Of a stretch of DNA of 64,000 bases, positions 50,340 through 60,933 are shown in pieces. The stretch's first letter is position 1. Every line of letters begins with the position of its first letter. A model generated the notes under the pieces. It ran no database searches. It saw nothing but the letters and a program-made list of their open reading frames with translations, and was not told the origin of the DNA. The position numbers and the translations under genes were made by a program. This stretch comes from Ustulina deusta (taxonomy: Eukaryota > Ascomycota > Sordariomycetes > Xylariales > Xylariaceae): the NCBI GenBank assembly GCA_023159155.1, contig JAJNNX010000005.1:744001-808000 (forward strand), in the 5' to 3' direction.

Positions 50340-51201
50340 GCCATGGTAAGCCCACTGCCGGACTGTGCTTGAAGTGCTGCTCACCTATTTGAACTTTAGG
50401 CATTTCTCGTCACAACCAAGCTCAACCCACGAAAATGGCTCGTAATAAGGAGACAGACAACTAGACTGTAACGAAATGAGGCAGGGGAGGGGGAGTAAGA
50501 TCGAGAATGTATAATATGCTGCTGAGCTATCATTTTAATCGGTGATGCGGAGGGGCGATTGAGGACATTGTCACAACCTTGGTACGGGGCTGACACTCGA
50601 GGAAGCTCGTCTTGTTCGCAAACTCGAGTTGTATGTAATTAATAAACTAGACTTACACGCACAATTCGATGCTTTTTTTCTGGTAAAGTCCCTTCTTTCT
50701 GTACTCCTTCTCCAGCCTCTCAGTGCTAAACGGAATGTAGTTCGTATCCGGTAATTCATACTCATGAATCGTATGTATCCTTACTCTTCGGCATCACGTT
50801 TTAAGCTGAAGCGACGAACTGAGTCTGTATTCAAGATACGGATAGCCATCGAATAAGAGAGAATGCGAAGGAGAGATGCGTAAACAACACGTAGACCATT
50901 GGGGAATAACTACAAGTTGCGAATGTCCGGGTATTCGGCACAAATATCCTCTGAGTGGAAAACGATAACCAGAATCTAACCAAAGGATTTAAAAGCTGAC
51001 TTGGCTAGCCCCAGTATTCCCCTCGTTATATATTAAGCAATATATATCTATTCTATGGAGGATGTTGGGGTCGGTAAGCAGCCACGAACATATAAGTGAG
51101 GGCGGACACGACGTCACCCTCCCCCCCTCTCTCTCTAATCTCTCGAGGACCACTTATCTGAGATCTGGTTCCAAGTATTACTTGCAGCGACCTTGGTCAG
51201 G
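50340..51201. other. intergenic spacer
   Basis: 3' flank of the duplicated-module gene and promoter of the esterase gene. A CT-rich tract (51117-51142) lies 60 bp before the esterase start. No gene seen. Confidence 0.4.
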
Positions 51202-52203
51202 ATGGTTGCATCGAAGCTCTTGGCAGCGGGACTCCTCCTCGTCCGGGTGACCTTAGCATCGCCCGTAAGCCTCACTTCTCCCATACACAGCCCTTGCGGA
51301 TGTGGCGGGGAACCGGGCGTCAGCCTCAACAAGCGGGTCAACGCAACGCTTCCAAACGGGCGGACCTTTCTGTTCTGGATACCGCCGAATTACAACCCGC
51401 GGAAAGCCACGCCCCTGATCCTCTCGTTTCACGGGGCCTCGAGGACGCCCGACTCGCAGGCCGACCTCGACCTCCTGACCACCCCGCTCTTCAACACCGA
51501 CCACATCCTCGTGTACCCTTCCTCGGGGGAATACGGCGAGGCCAGGGGCCGCTATTGGCAGGGCGCGCCGCAGGTCCCCCCAGTCGTCGACGATGTCGCG
51601 TACGTCTTGCAGATCCTGGACGCCATGCAATCCCGGTTCTGCGTCGACGCCGCCCGCGTCTACGCCACGGGCAAGTCGCAGGGCGGCCTGATGACGAACA
51701 ACCTCGCGTGCGACGCGAGATCGTCGGCGCGAATCGCCGCCTTCGCGCCCGTGTCCGGCGCCTACTATGTCAACGTCACGGGCCCCGAGTGCACGCCGCT
51801 CACCCTCGAATCCCACTGCCGGCCCGCGAGGAAACACGTCCCCGTCCTCGCCTTCCACGGCGGCGCCGACATCACGATCCCGTATGGCGGCGGCCCGCGC
51901 GCCGGCGAGTGTCTGCCGTATATCCCGCACTTCGTCGCCGCGTGGGCCGCGCGCAACGGGCTCGGGGACACCCCGGGATATGCCCGGGGCCTTCCGCATG
52001 CACGGGATAATGCCACCGTGTACGGGTACGGAGCCGGGAATCGCCAGGATCTGGTGCAATTCGTGTATAGCGGGAATCATGTCGACCATCAGTGGCCCGC
52101 GACCATCCCGAACGCCGACTCGATCCAGTACGCATCGCCGCCTGCCACGTTCAACGCCAGCGCCATCATCGTGGATTTCTTCCGCAGGTATACGTTGCGG
52201 TGA
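51202..52203 (+). CDS. Secreted CE1-like esterase (feruloyl/acetyl esterase or PHB-depolymerase type)
   Basis: Intronless, 333 residues from ATG 51202. A signal peptide (MVASKLLAAGLLLVRVTLAS) shows secretion. The alpha/beta-hydrolase core has LILSFHGASRTP as the oxyanion region, nucleophile Ser near 159 in YATGKSQGG, Asp near 223 in AFHGGADITIPYGG and a His near 296 in HVDHQWP, so the triad is complete. A Cys-rich start (PCGCGG) follows the signal. Such enzymes release ferulic or acetic acid from plant cell-wall xylan, or cleave polyester; the substrate cannot be told by eye. Third positions are very GC-rich compared with the AT-rich flanks, and the antisense strand therefore shows a long spurious frame. 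No obvious regulator binding site was identified. Confidence 0.88.
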   Translation: MVASKLLAAGLLLVRVTLASPVSLTSPIHSPCGCGGEPGVSLNKRVNATLPNGRTFLFWIPPNYNPRKATPLILSFHGASRTPDSQADLDLLTTPLFNTDHILVYPSSGEYGEARGRYWQGAPQVPPVVDDVAYVLQILDAMQSRFCVDAARVYATGKSQGGLMTNNLACDARSSARIAAFAPVSGAYYVNVTGPECTPLTLESHCRPARKHVPVLAFHGGADITIPYGGGPRAGECLPYIPHFVAAWAARNGLGDTPGYARGLPHARDNATVYGYGAGNRQDLVQFVYSGNHVDHQWPATIPNADSIQYASPPATFNASAIIVDFFRRYTLR

Positions 52204-53122
52204 CGTGAATCCGGTAGCGGCGGCTGTCATGGCGCGAGGTTGGGTTGATCAGTGTATGTCATAGCCTAGAGTAGAATATCTATTGAGCTCTTTATACTCC
52301 AGATGGTGGTAGTTTGTGGAAACCTGGGAGTGCTGCTACCGTTCTCGCGCAGTATTGCCGGCCCGAGAGGTCCCGGGATTGAGTCGGCAGCAATGAAACT
52401 GCAGATGGTCCTAACGCCCGAGAAAAGCGAAGTCCTTTCCTCTCTTTACTTCTTCCCCCGGAAGATCGTACACTATGTGCACCCGTATATAACTGTCCTT
52501 TTCCACGATTTAGCATTGGCGATGCATCTAACTAGCCTCGATAACGCGTTGGTCAATTTAAGCGTGCACGAGATAAATGCTGTCGGCGTGGCCCCCGGGC
52601 GTATGGGCTTGGTCTTGCAAGAGATGCTTGTTGATCTCAAGAGATAGAGTTGTCAACACGCAATTCGCGCTCAAACCCTGTCTATGCATCGAGTTGGAAA
52701 TTTCATTTCCAAAGGATGTTCGAAGGTACGGCTGATGAACAAAAAGGTATCTTCGATCCCGATCTCATTGACGTCAAAGAGCAAAATAGGGAGAATAGAG
52801 GGGAAACCGAACATAACCAGGGGTATTTGGCGGTTAACTCGATTTAGCATTAATATAATAAGCATTTCTTTTTAGTTGTTTCGGCATCTTCTCAGAACAT
52901 TGGGAATTTGGCTAAGATTTTTCTTTGCCAGACCCTCTTGTGTGACTTTCATCACTGTCCATAGACAGACAATTCGTCATAATCCATGCCCACATATCCT
53001 AGCTTCTCGCACCTGCACAAAGAGCGTTTCACACAATTTCCTAGTTCCCCAAAATCCGACTAAACTCCTGACTTTTGACTCTCTCTCTCTCTCTATCTCT
53101 CCCTCTCCTAATCAGCTAAGGG
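52204..53122. other. intergenic spacer with (CT)n tract
   Basis: The 114-codon frame at 52303-52647 is not convincing. A CT-rich tract lies at 53079-53107, within the 3' flank of the alkyltransferase gene. No other feature recognised. Confidence 0.4.
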
Positions 53123-53611
53123 TCAAGATACAAACGCGCTCCACGGCGTCCCGAGCACCCGACCCTTCTCGTCAATCTTGACGCCCTCCTTCCGCAACAA
53201 CGACTTCTTCTCGCCGATGGTCACGCCCTCTCCGTTCTTGGACGGATACCCCTTGAAGCCGCCGAGGGCCCCGCCCGTCGCCACGACGCGATGACACGGC
53301 ACCTGGGGCGCGAAGGGATTCCGGCGCAGAGCGTTGCCCACGGCTCGCGGCGACGACCCCAGATGCGAGGCCATCAGCCCGTATGTGGACACGCTGCCCG
53401 GCGGGATCTGGCATAGAAGCGTCCATACCTTCTTCTCGAAGGCCGTGCGGTCGCTGGCTGCGATGCGCTGCAGCTGTGGGCCCATCTCTTCGGGCCGCGG
53501 CACGATCTCTGCTGTGATGTTGCGGTTGGGGATTTCCTTTATCTGTGTTCGAGGATCAGGCCTTTTCGACAGAGGCTTCGGGGCACGTTTCCGCTTTATC
53601 CCCGTCGCCAT
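53123..53611 (-). CDS. O6-alkylguanine-DNA alkyltransferase (MGMT/MGT1)
   Basis: 162 residues from the ATG at 53611, which has a strong start context (AGCCATGGC). The frame stays open to an ATG at 53821, adding 70 residues that look disordered; that longer start is possible. The DNA-binding domain is complete: KVWTLLCQIPPGSVSTYG, HLGSSPRAVGNALRRNPF with the Arg finger, and the acceptor motif PCHRVV with Cys near 106, then GGFKGYPSKNG. The enzyme repairs O6-methylguanine by moving the alkyl group to this cysteine in a suicide reaction. The cysteine shows it is a true transferase and not an alkyltransferase-like protein. The N-terminal basic run (IKRKRAPKPLSKRP) suits nuclear import. Confidence 0.93.
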   Translation of the reverse strand: MATGIKRKRAPKPLSKRPDPRTQIKEIPNRNITAEIVPRPEEMGPQLQRIAASDRTAFEKKVWTLLCQIPPGSVSTYGLMASHLGSSPRAVGNALRRNPFAPQVPCHRVVATGGALGGFKGYPSKNGEGVTIGEKKSLLRKEGVKIDEKGRVLGTPWSAFVS

Positions 53612-54523
53612 GGCTTCTGAGGTTTTGTGGTGTTCAGGAGTATGAGTTTGGTGGACTTGGAGGGCCGGAATATTATGCAGGCCAACGGGGTTAGAAGTGG
53701 GACTTGGTTGAGAAAATCCCCGGATGATGTTCAAGTGACGAAAAGACGCGCTTATATCGTCAGACTGAGAAGTAGGTGACTCAGGTGGCAATGTCGCTTG
53801 AAGGGCGTTCTCTCGAATCATGGCGAGACTTGGACGCGTGACGCCAGGTCACGTGATTGCTGTTAAATTGACCAATGTTAACGGCAACCCCGGCCGACAT
53901 CCCTGGAAGGTGCGCAGGATGGTTTCGCGTTTTTGAATGAGAAAAATCCATCTTTGGCCAATAAACACGACTTATGCAATCATACTCATCCAATACATCC
54001 AAGGGCTTCTCATAATAGAAAATTACGGCTCTCAAGATGCCATAGGGTAGAGTTTTCTCGAGTAGTGACGTAATCATCACGTGATCAGGCGATCACTGGG
54101 AGACGAGATATATTCAAAACCGTAGTAGACTGCTCGTGCCGAAAACCACCTTTCAAATCAAAATCAGCTAATAATTAGGAGGCCATAATAGGTGCAATAA
54201 ATACTATTATTAAGAATCATAAATATTTAGTGCGTATTCATTAAGTAGGTAGACAGATCGATGCTGCAATGTTATTTGTCCCGCTTTCTACATTTATAAA
54301 AACTACTGACATCATGGGACATACTAGTATGAAAAGAAAAGGTGGTGGTCCTTCCACTAACTAGTCAGATGAGGCGAATAACTCCCACTATTTTCCTATT
54401 TTAGGCTAGTTAATCAGAAGGTGAATATTAGTTGATTTATCCCCTCCTGTTTGAGAAGCTGGTGGTGTAGATGACCGGCTTCTCAGCATTACCACTCCAG
54501 AAATACGCCTAAACAGCACACAA
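53612..54523. other. divergent promoter region
   Basis: Lies between the alkyltransferase gene (-) and the unrecognised gene (+). AT-rich at 54170-54300. The alternative upstream start of the alkyltransferase would extend to 53821. No RNA gene seen. Confidence 0.4.
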
Positions 54524-55066
54524 ATGCCTATGCCCAAAACACTTTCACAACATCCCACTCCGGCCCAAGCCTACGAATTAGGCGTCATCTACTCAGCCAT
54601 TCTCCGCCATGTCTTCACCCATCCAGAGTTTTACTACGAAGAGCCTCCCACGGCGGTCATCTCGAAGATAGACCATGACCGAACGCCTAGAGGACTATTC
54701 TTCACAGCTGATTTCATACAAAATACCTACGTCAACAACGTCCTGCCTTTCTTGCCTCAAGGCGCTACACGCAAATGCAAGGAGCTCGCCAACCCTTGGG
54801 CTCATGCCGATCCCAATTACCAGTGGGAATGGACCTGGGATGCCGAGGCCGGCGCCATGAAGGATGCCAACGGCACCGTCATCGAGTTTCCCAGGCTGTC
54901 GGCATCCCAGGTCACGGAACATGCCACCGACCTGGGCACGAGGAATTTCTTCGCTAAGAAGTTGGTCTGGGAGAACGAGACCGACCTCAAGGCCAAGATG
55001 ATGCTGGGTGGTCGGACCATCGACTTTGGCGAAGATGCCAGGGCGGCGGTGGCAAAGCTTGATTGA
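54524..55066 (+). CDS. Hypothetical 180-residue protein
   Basis: Intronless frame with clear coding bias (GC-rich third positions in an AT-rich setting). It is a soluble, mixed alpha-helical looking protein: AQAYELGVIYSAILRHVFTH, PRGLFFTADFIQNTYVNN, a Trp-rich stretch NYQWEWTWDAEAG and RNFFAKKLVWENE. No signal peptide or membrane helix. I do not recognise a family. The second Met (residue 3) is an alternative start. It is followed within 40 bp by a tRNA-like segment and a long poly(A) run, so it may be a retroposed copy or merely lie next to a retroposon. Confidence 0.65.
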   Translation: MPMPKTLSQHPTPAQAYELGVIYSAILRHVFTHPEFYYEEPPTAVISKIDHDRTPRGLFFTADFIQNTYVNNVLPFLPQGATRKCKELANPWAHADPNYQWEWTWDAEAGAMKDANGTVIEFPRLSASQVTEHATDLGTRNFFAKKLVWENETDLKAKMMLGGRTIDFGEDARAAVAKLD

Positions 55067-55195
55067 GCAAGATTAACGCAAGCGAGGGGTTGGACTGTAA
55101 AGGGGTTCAAATCCCTTGTCTCGACGGTTTATGTCGAGATGATGAAGGACGAAGAAGGTCCGAAGATGAAAAAAAAAAAAAAAAAAAAAAAAAAA
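55067..55195 (+). repeat. candidate tRNA-related retroposon end with A27 tail
   Basis: A perfect Pol III B box (GGTTCAAATCC, 55104-55114) is embedded in a T-arm-like hairpin, AGGGG-TTCAAAT-CCCTT. It is preceded by a loose A-box-like stretch and a TTGGACTGTAAA segment that resembles a tRNA-Tyr anticodon arm. A perfect 7-bp hairpin follows (TCTCGAC/GTCGAGA, 55119-55139), then a run of 27 A at 55169-55195. No full cloverleaf can be drawn, so it is not an intact tRNA gene. The arrangement of tRNA-like head, short body and poly(A) is that of a SINE, but target-site duplications are not evident. Confidence 0.4.
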
Positions 55196-57743
55196 GGTTT
55201 AATAATAAAAATATGGTGGTATCAGAGGCGCTTGAATTTCATAGACAGTGTTACACTAATGGAGCTTAGTATTGGAAGGTATACTTCAGCTAGCCTGAAA
55301 GCTGGCTAGTTTCTGGCCTAAACCATATTGTAGTCTAGCCAGTAAAAGAGCATTTTTATAACACGTCCCAAGATTTCGGCACAATGATCAAAGTTCAGTT
55401 GAACGGTAGTGCAAACCGGATTATTTACATACAAGAGATAAGCAATGAGCGTCTAGGAGGGTTTAATCATACTTTGTCAGGGAGTAGTTAACCGTGCGTA
55501 AGAGTTTTGAATCAAAGGTTACAGTTCCTTTGGTAATTGACCCTCAGTGATAACCAACTGCTCTTTGTCAATGCAAATAGCTATTGATATCTCGGCTTTT
55601 TCTCGGAGGGGTTTCGGGCTTGGTTTTTTTTTGTCATTTAATTACAGCTCCTGCCGCACGAACCAAGCTAGTTTTAGACAGGTAGTTGGTTACCGGCTTC
55701 AGATCACTGTCGCTAGCTAGACCTATTCCTTCGGTTTATCCTATTTCACTATGAAATCATACCTCTCTAATCAATATCTCCCATCCATTACTAAGTAACA
55801 AACCTATTTGTTCGGTCCTTGACAGCTTCTGCAGCGGAATCTACCGACACCTGGAATCCGATCGTCGGAAGGTTGAGAGGCGGGCCGGCTCAGATAACAT
55901 TAGGCCGGCAGCTAAAAGACATGCATGTTCCTGAGGCTATAGCAGAACTTATAGCTGTAACGTTTCTTCTTGCTGGGACCACCTCTACTAGGCTGTGGGA
56001 TGGGTAATGCAACCTGCTGTGCAGGTGGGATAAACCGATCAGTAAAGGATCCTGTTTGCAGTAGTGTAATTCCTTGCCCCATTAACTCTTATCACTTGTC
56101 CCCCAAATACCTACCATATCAACTATCATTAGGGATTATGACTAGAAAATTTTGACCAATATTATTTAGTGTATGAGGGCACATTAAGACAGTGTTACAT
56201 CTTCCAGAACAAAGCAGGTGCTTTGTATATAGCAGATATCGTCAGGATCGCCAGCCCGGGCTCTTTGCGTAACAACAAGCATTTATCACACTCATACCCA
56301 AGGTTCTGACAAATAGAAATGGCAAGGTCTAGCTTGAAGCTCCCTTGTCTAGATTAGGCGCTAGTTCGGCCTAGAACTTAGTTGTACACTAGGTATGTCA
56401 AGTTGGACCAAGCACAATTGCGGATTGGTCCTATACGAAGCATTCTGTATCCGATGTGGGATTACAATGTAGGATAGAACCGTCTACATACCTGAGCTGC
56501 CTTTTTTTTTTTTAACAACCCCAGCAGTGCCGACCCCAGTCCCGAAAGACCTTATTTCATTCGCTCGCATTTTATAGTTCGCTGCACGGGCAAGATGTTC
56601 CTCAAGTGGCGGCAGGGGTAATGAAATGCGGCAACGGCCTCGTATGGACGGGAAGACTACGCTAGCGCGTTGCATTGCATCTAACGTGGGAAAGATGAGT
56701 AGTTCTTATAAAGGCCGATGTAGGCGGCACTTATGCACCCCGCTCCTTTTTTTATATTGATCTACGCATAGATACCTAGTCTAGACTTGCCGGTCCCCTG
56801 GGTCTGCACAATGCGACCGCTTAACATCACCTGAATTGTCACTGGTTATACCGAGCTACTAGTAAGGTTTGCAGCATAGCTATTATTCTAGATTATATAG
56901 ACGGAAGGAGATAGCGTCATAGCGATGTCGTGTTATTGAGCCAACCCTTCCCTGAACTATACCTCCAGTATAGTACAATCTGATGCGGTTGAACCACGTC
57001 CCGGACTATATTTTATCTAACGCTTGGAGCATTGCCTTTTTCGGTAATCGTTGAGTCGTCTGGTTTCTCTATCTAGACTTCTTACTCCTAGATATGCTAT
57101 GCGAGTCTGGTGAGGAGAACAGTTTCTCGCCTCCCCACGTTGTCTTCGGTCGTTTTGCTCCATATCGCTGCATGACAGGAGACCGGTCATGCACTACGAC
57201 TCTGTGAGGCGGCAAACAGTCCCCTGTCTTCCCCGGCGAGTACCTGTTGTAGTGGGGCCTTTATCTGAATGCTATTTGTTACATATTAGTCAATGTTGTG
57301 CCCTTGTTTCGATCTCTTAGTATCAAGCTAGGAACACAACATGATGCGAACGATATTAAGACATAAGCCACATATCATAACGTACTATGCGTGCCTCAGC
57401 CTGTCCACGAGATCTCTTGGTTTTTCATTTTTCTTTTTCTTCATGTGAAGATAGGGTCGGCTTCGGTGGTTGTTGCGCGCCCGATGATAGAACAAAATGC
57501 AGTAGGCAGGTGTAAAGGTGTCAAGGTGTCAAGGTTGGGGAAGTCACAGCCAGATTCCCACTTAGCTGGCAACTGTACAGCTCGGACCCCTCCATTCACA
57601 ATACAACATCTTTTTCCACTTTGAGACCTATTTCTTAATGCCTCCTCATCTCCGATCTCGCCACAATTTCGTCAAGATTTCATCACGATCCCGTCCCAGC
57701 TAGCTGGAAGACCGGGAAATCACCAATTCTAGCCCCGGCTATC
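55196..57743. other. intergenic spacer
   Basis: AT-rich, about 2.5 kb without a supported gene. Short frames at 55819-56007, 56484-56675 and 57391-57624 look random. A T-run lies at 56503-56513. The stretch before 57744 should hold the MFS gene promoter. Confidence 0.4.
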
Positions 57744-60173
57744 ATGCCGGATACCGTCCGTGTGTTGAGCGAGGAAGCAGAAAATGCGTTCCCGTGATCC
57801 TCTGACCTCCACTAGCTCCTCCACTTCTCCATCTCCCTAAACCGCATCGCTATCCGGCTCCGTGCCCACATCCATCCAGTATCTAGTTGCCCAGAGACCT
57901 TGTGCGAGGTTTCTTGTCATGTAGTACTATGTGTACACTAGTTGAGGTATCGCCTCGAATAGTGTACAATCCAGGTGTGGCCGGTTGGTCCACTTAGTGA
58001 CATCGTCCACCCAAAAAATGATAACTAGGCCGAGTCGCCAGGAAGGCTCATCTAGCAAGCCCTCGACATCTTGTCCTCGATAACTCTTCAATCCCTTGCT
58101 GGAAGGTTCGATGTCGCTCGCCCAACAGTAGGTCTTTATTTTCATAGTCATTTATTTCTCGACTTCGCGAAAACGTTGCTTCTATATATATATGTGGCCT
58201 TGCTTGCTCGCTGAAGACCCAACAACGAGTCGAGTTCTATCTATTTATTTCACTTTTATTTATTTTTTCACTTGGAAGCGAGAATCTCTAATTCGTAACC
58301 CCTCACAGTGTCACCGCTTCTGAAGGTGTCGACCGCGATGTCACAGGCGACGATGACGAGTCTCTTCTCGGCGGGGGACTGTGGCGTCCCTTGAGCTACA
58401 ATCCCCTCGTGGGCACTGACGATCTCGAATCCCCCGAACAAATCGTGGAGCCATTGCCACACATAGCTGCATATAAGGTCTCGACTGCAAGGCGCTTGGG
58501 TACGAATATTTCATAAAAGTGCCGTACTTGGAGCTAGGGTTCACAGAATTGACCTCTCTGTATAGCACAGGTCGTATTTGGCGCCACTATGTGCTGCCTT
58601 GCGTCGGGCATAGTGTTTGGATTTGCCTCGCTGAAGCCTATCTTGATTGCCGAGGGTGTTTATAGTGAATTATGCAACGCCGGACCGCACGATGAGAACC
58701 TGTTGGCCAACGCTCCATGTCCCGAGCAGGACATGCGTCTAAACCTTTTCTTCGCCGCTGCTGCCGTCACCGCAAATATTGCGGCGCTGTTCGCAGGTTA
58801 CTCGTTGGATCACTATGGACGACGGACTTGCTATGTCACCGCAGCGATTATCATTGCTGCCGGTAGTGTGCTTCTAGGTTACGCCTTCGCCATCCCTGAA
58901 TTTGACGGATATATACTAGGCAACATCATGTTATCCATTGGCGGCACCTTTCTATTCGTGCCTAGCTTTCGGTTGGCCAATGCCTTCCCAAAGTACTCGG
59001 GCCTCATCGTTGCGATAGTAACAGGCTGTTTCGACGCCTCGGCGGCCGTATTACTGGTATATAGGCTTGCTTGGGAGGCTACGAATGGCGCTTTCGCCCC
59101 GAACCAGTTCTTCTTCGCCTACACCATTGTACCGGTTATTCTTCTCATCGGCGAATTCACCCTGATGCCTCGTGATGCCTATCAAACGACCCCTGACCTG
59201 GAGCACAAGATTGAGAAAGCCCACGATGCAACACGTGATATCTACGGTTCTGATCAAGGTGTCGAGAGTCCAGCTGAGCTCCATCGTGTTCGAGCCAGTC
59301 GCGCTGATCACCGTCTTTCGAAGCTCGGTCAGATCGAGGATGTACTTGGTAATGCCGACGAGCGCGAGGAACGCGCCCAGAAGAATGAAGAGATTCATTT
59401 AGCGAGCGGTGTTTGGGGTGTTCTACATGGTCTTCCTGCTCACCGACAGATGATGACGGCTTGGTTCGTCCTCATTCTGCTCCTGACGGTGATACAAATG
59501 CTGAAAATGAACAACTTTATCTCCACGATCTGGTCTCAGTACAGGTATCTCTTGCAGTCTGACAAGGACGCCGAGACAATTGCCAAGTTCTTCGGCATCG
59601 CGCTGCCGCTTGGGGGAATTCTTACCACGCCATTCATCGGTTTCCTTCTGAACAACCTGAGTGTGACGGCGATTATTGGGGTCCTTACGGGATTGATAGC
59701 TATTATCGGCCTTCTCAATTGCCTCCCGTTCTTGTGGGCTGGCTACGCAACAGTGGTCTTCTTGGTCGTCTTCCGACCTCTATACTATTCTGCCATGTCG
59801 TAAGTTTCCCGAAGTCTCGGATACTATCACACCTCGGACTAACTGTGTTTATGTGTGAAGTGACTACGCTACCAAAGTGTTTGGTTTCGCGACTTTCGGT
59901 CGCCTCTATGGCGCAATAACATGCATCTCGGGGGTCCTTACGTTCTCACAATATGGCTTGGATGCACTAACTCACGGTCCGTTTAATGATAATCCGACTC
60001 CTATCAATGTAGCACTTGCGATCATGGGGACGGCTGTCGGGTTGTTCCTTACGATCTATGTGGCGGTTAAGAGCAAAGAGTATAGGGAACAGACTAAAGA
60101 AGGTCATTACGTATATGAAGAGCGGGCGTGCCTCATTCGGGAGGGGCGCGAATACTACGGGACTATCGTTTGA
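57744..60173 (+). CDS. Major facilitator superfamily transporter (FMP42/YMR155W-like)
   Basis: Model: exons 57744..57793, 58309..58499, 58566..59799 and 59861..60173, 595 residues. The last three exons are well supported: ARRLAQVVFGATMCC and CLASGIVFGFASLKPILI span the second junction, and MSDYATKVFGFATFGRLYG the third. The first exon (MPDTVRVLSEEAEN) is inferred because its phase fits and exon 2 has no in-frame ATG; the implied first intron is 513 nt. The cytosolic N terminus is acidic (GDDDESLLGGG). About twelve membrane helices can be traced, with SLDHYGRRTCYVTAA as the MFS loop 2-3 signature and a central hydrophilic loop of about 90 residues. Fungal relatives are vacuolar or plasma-membrane amino-acid-type permeases of uncertain substrate. 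Confidence 0.82.
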
Positions 60174-60933
60174 ATGTCGAAAGCAGTACTACGAATGTAA
60201 CGATTCTATGATGACTACATAATGATTTAGCGATGGCGCTGGAGTTCGGTTTTAGGGACATGGAAAAGGAAAAGAAAATGGCTAATATATGACATTACTC
60301 CCCACCACTTTCGTCTACTCCTGTCTACATTCTTTGAGCATAAGGGATTCGTAAGGGGTTCGAAGCTAAGTAGGCTATCTGTCCTGGTGTTCGATATGCT
60401 CTGTCTCGCTGTGGAATCAATGCCATATAAATAATTCATTCATTCCCACGCCAAATTTACGTGAAATAAGGGATAAAGCTACTATCACAGATTGGCTTTC
60501 GCCGTTTCTCTTGGGGTATGTGAAATAATATTACGGGACCTTTGGCACTCCCTGGCGAACTGTCTGAGGTCGACTCATTATTCAACTCAGCGCTCACCGA
60601 AATGATAGCGGATGACCGCACGCCAAGTCGAGAAGAATTTAGACCGGGGGTGGTCTTCGTTCTATATCGGGGTCTCATGTCAATGTGTAAGGGCGAATTT
60701 GCTCTTGGGGCAGTATCACGGTTTAGGGGGTTGTCTGCGATGATATGGATATGCATGGAGCTGAGCTCTGTTAACATTTGTTACGAATAGGTCATTATCT
60801 GGGGAACTACCTTATCAACCGGGAAATCGAGCCATGAACAATTTGGATCTCGCAGATACGCTCTCGAGATTCCTCTCCGACACTTGAATGCCCTTGCATT
60901 GGGTTTGAGTGTGTTGTCCCAATGCGTATCCCC
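60174..60933. other. intergenic, convergent 3' ends
   Basis: Shared 3' region between the MFS gene (+) and the Hub1-like gene (-). No RNA gene or repeat recognised. Confidence 0.4.

Noticed and set aside
51253..52230. 325-codon minus-strand frame opposite the esterase
   Set aside because: Antisense shadow produced by high third-position GC; no domain, and the sense strand has a full catalytic triad and signal peptide.
53612..53821. N-terminal extension of the alkyltransferase
   Set aside because: Kept only as an alternative: the downstream ATG has the better context and the extra residues look unlike the family.
55060..55126. Functional tRNA gene behind the 54.5-kb gene
   Set aside because: Only the T arm and part of an anticodon-like arm can be folded; no matching acceptor stem was found.
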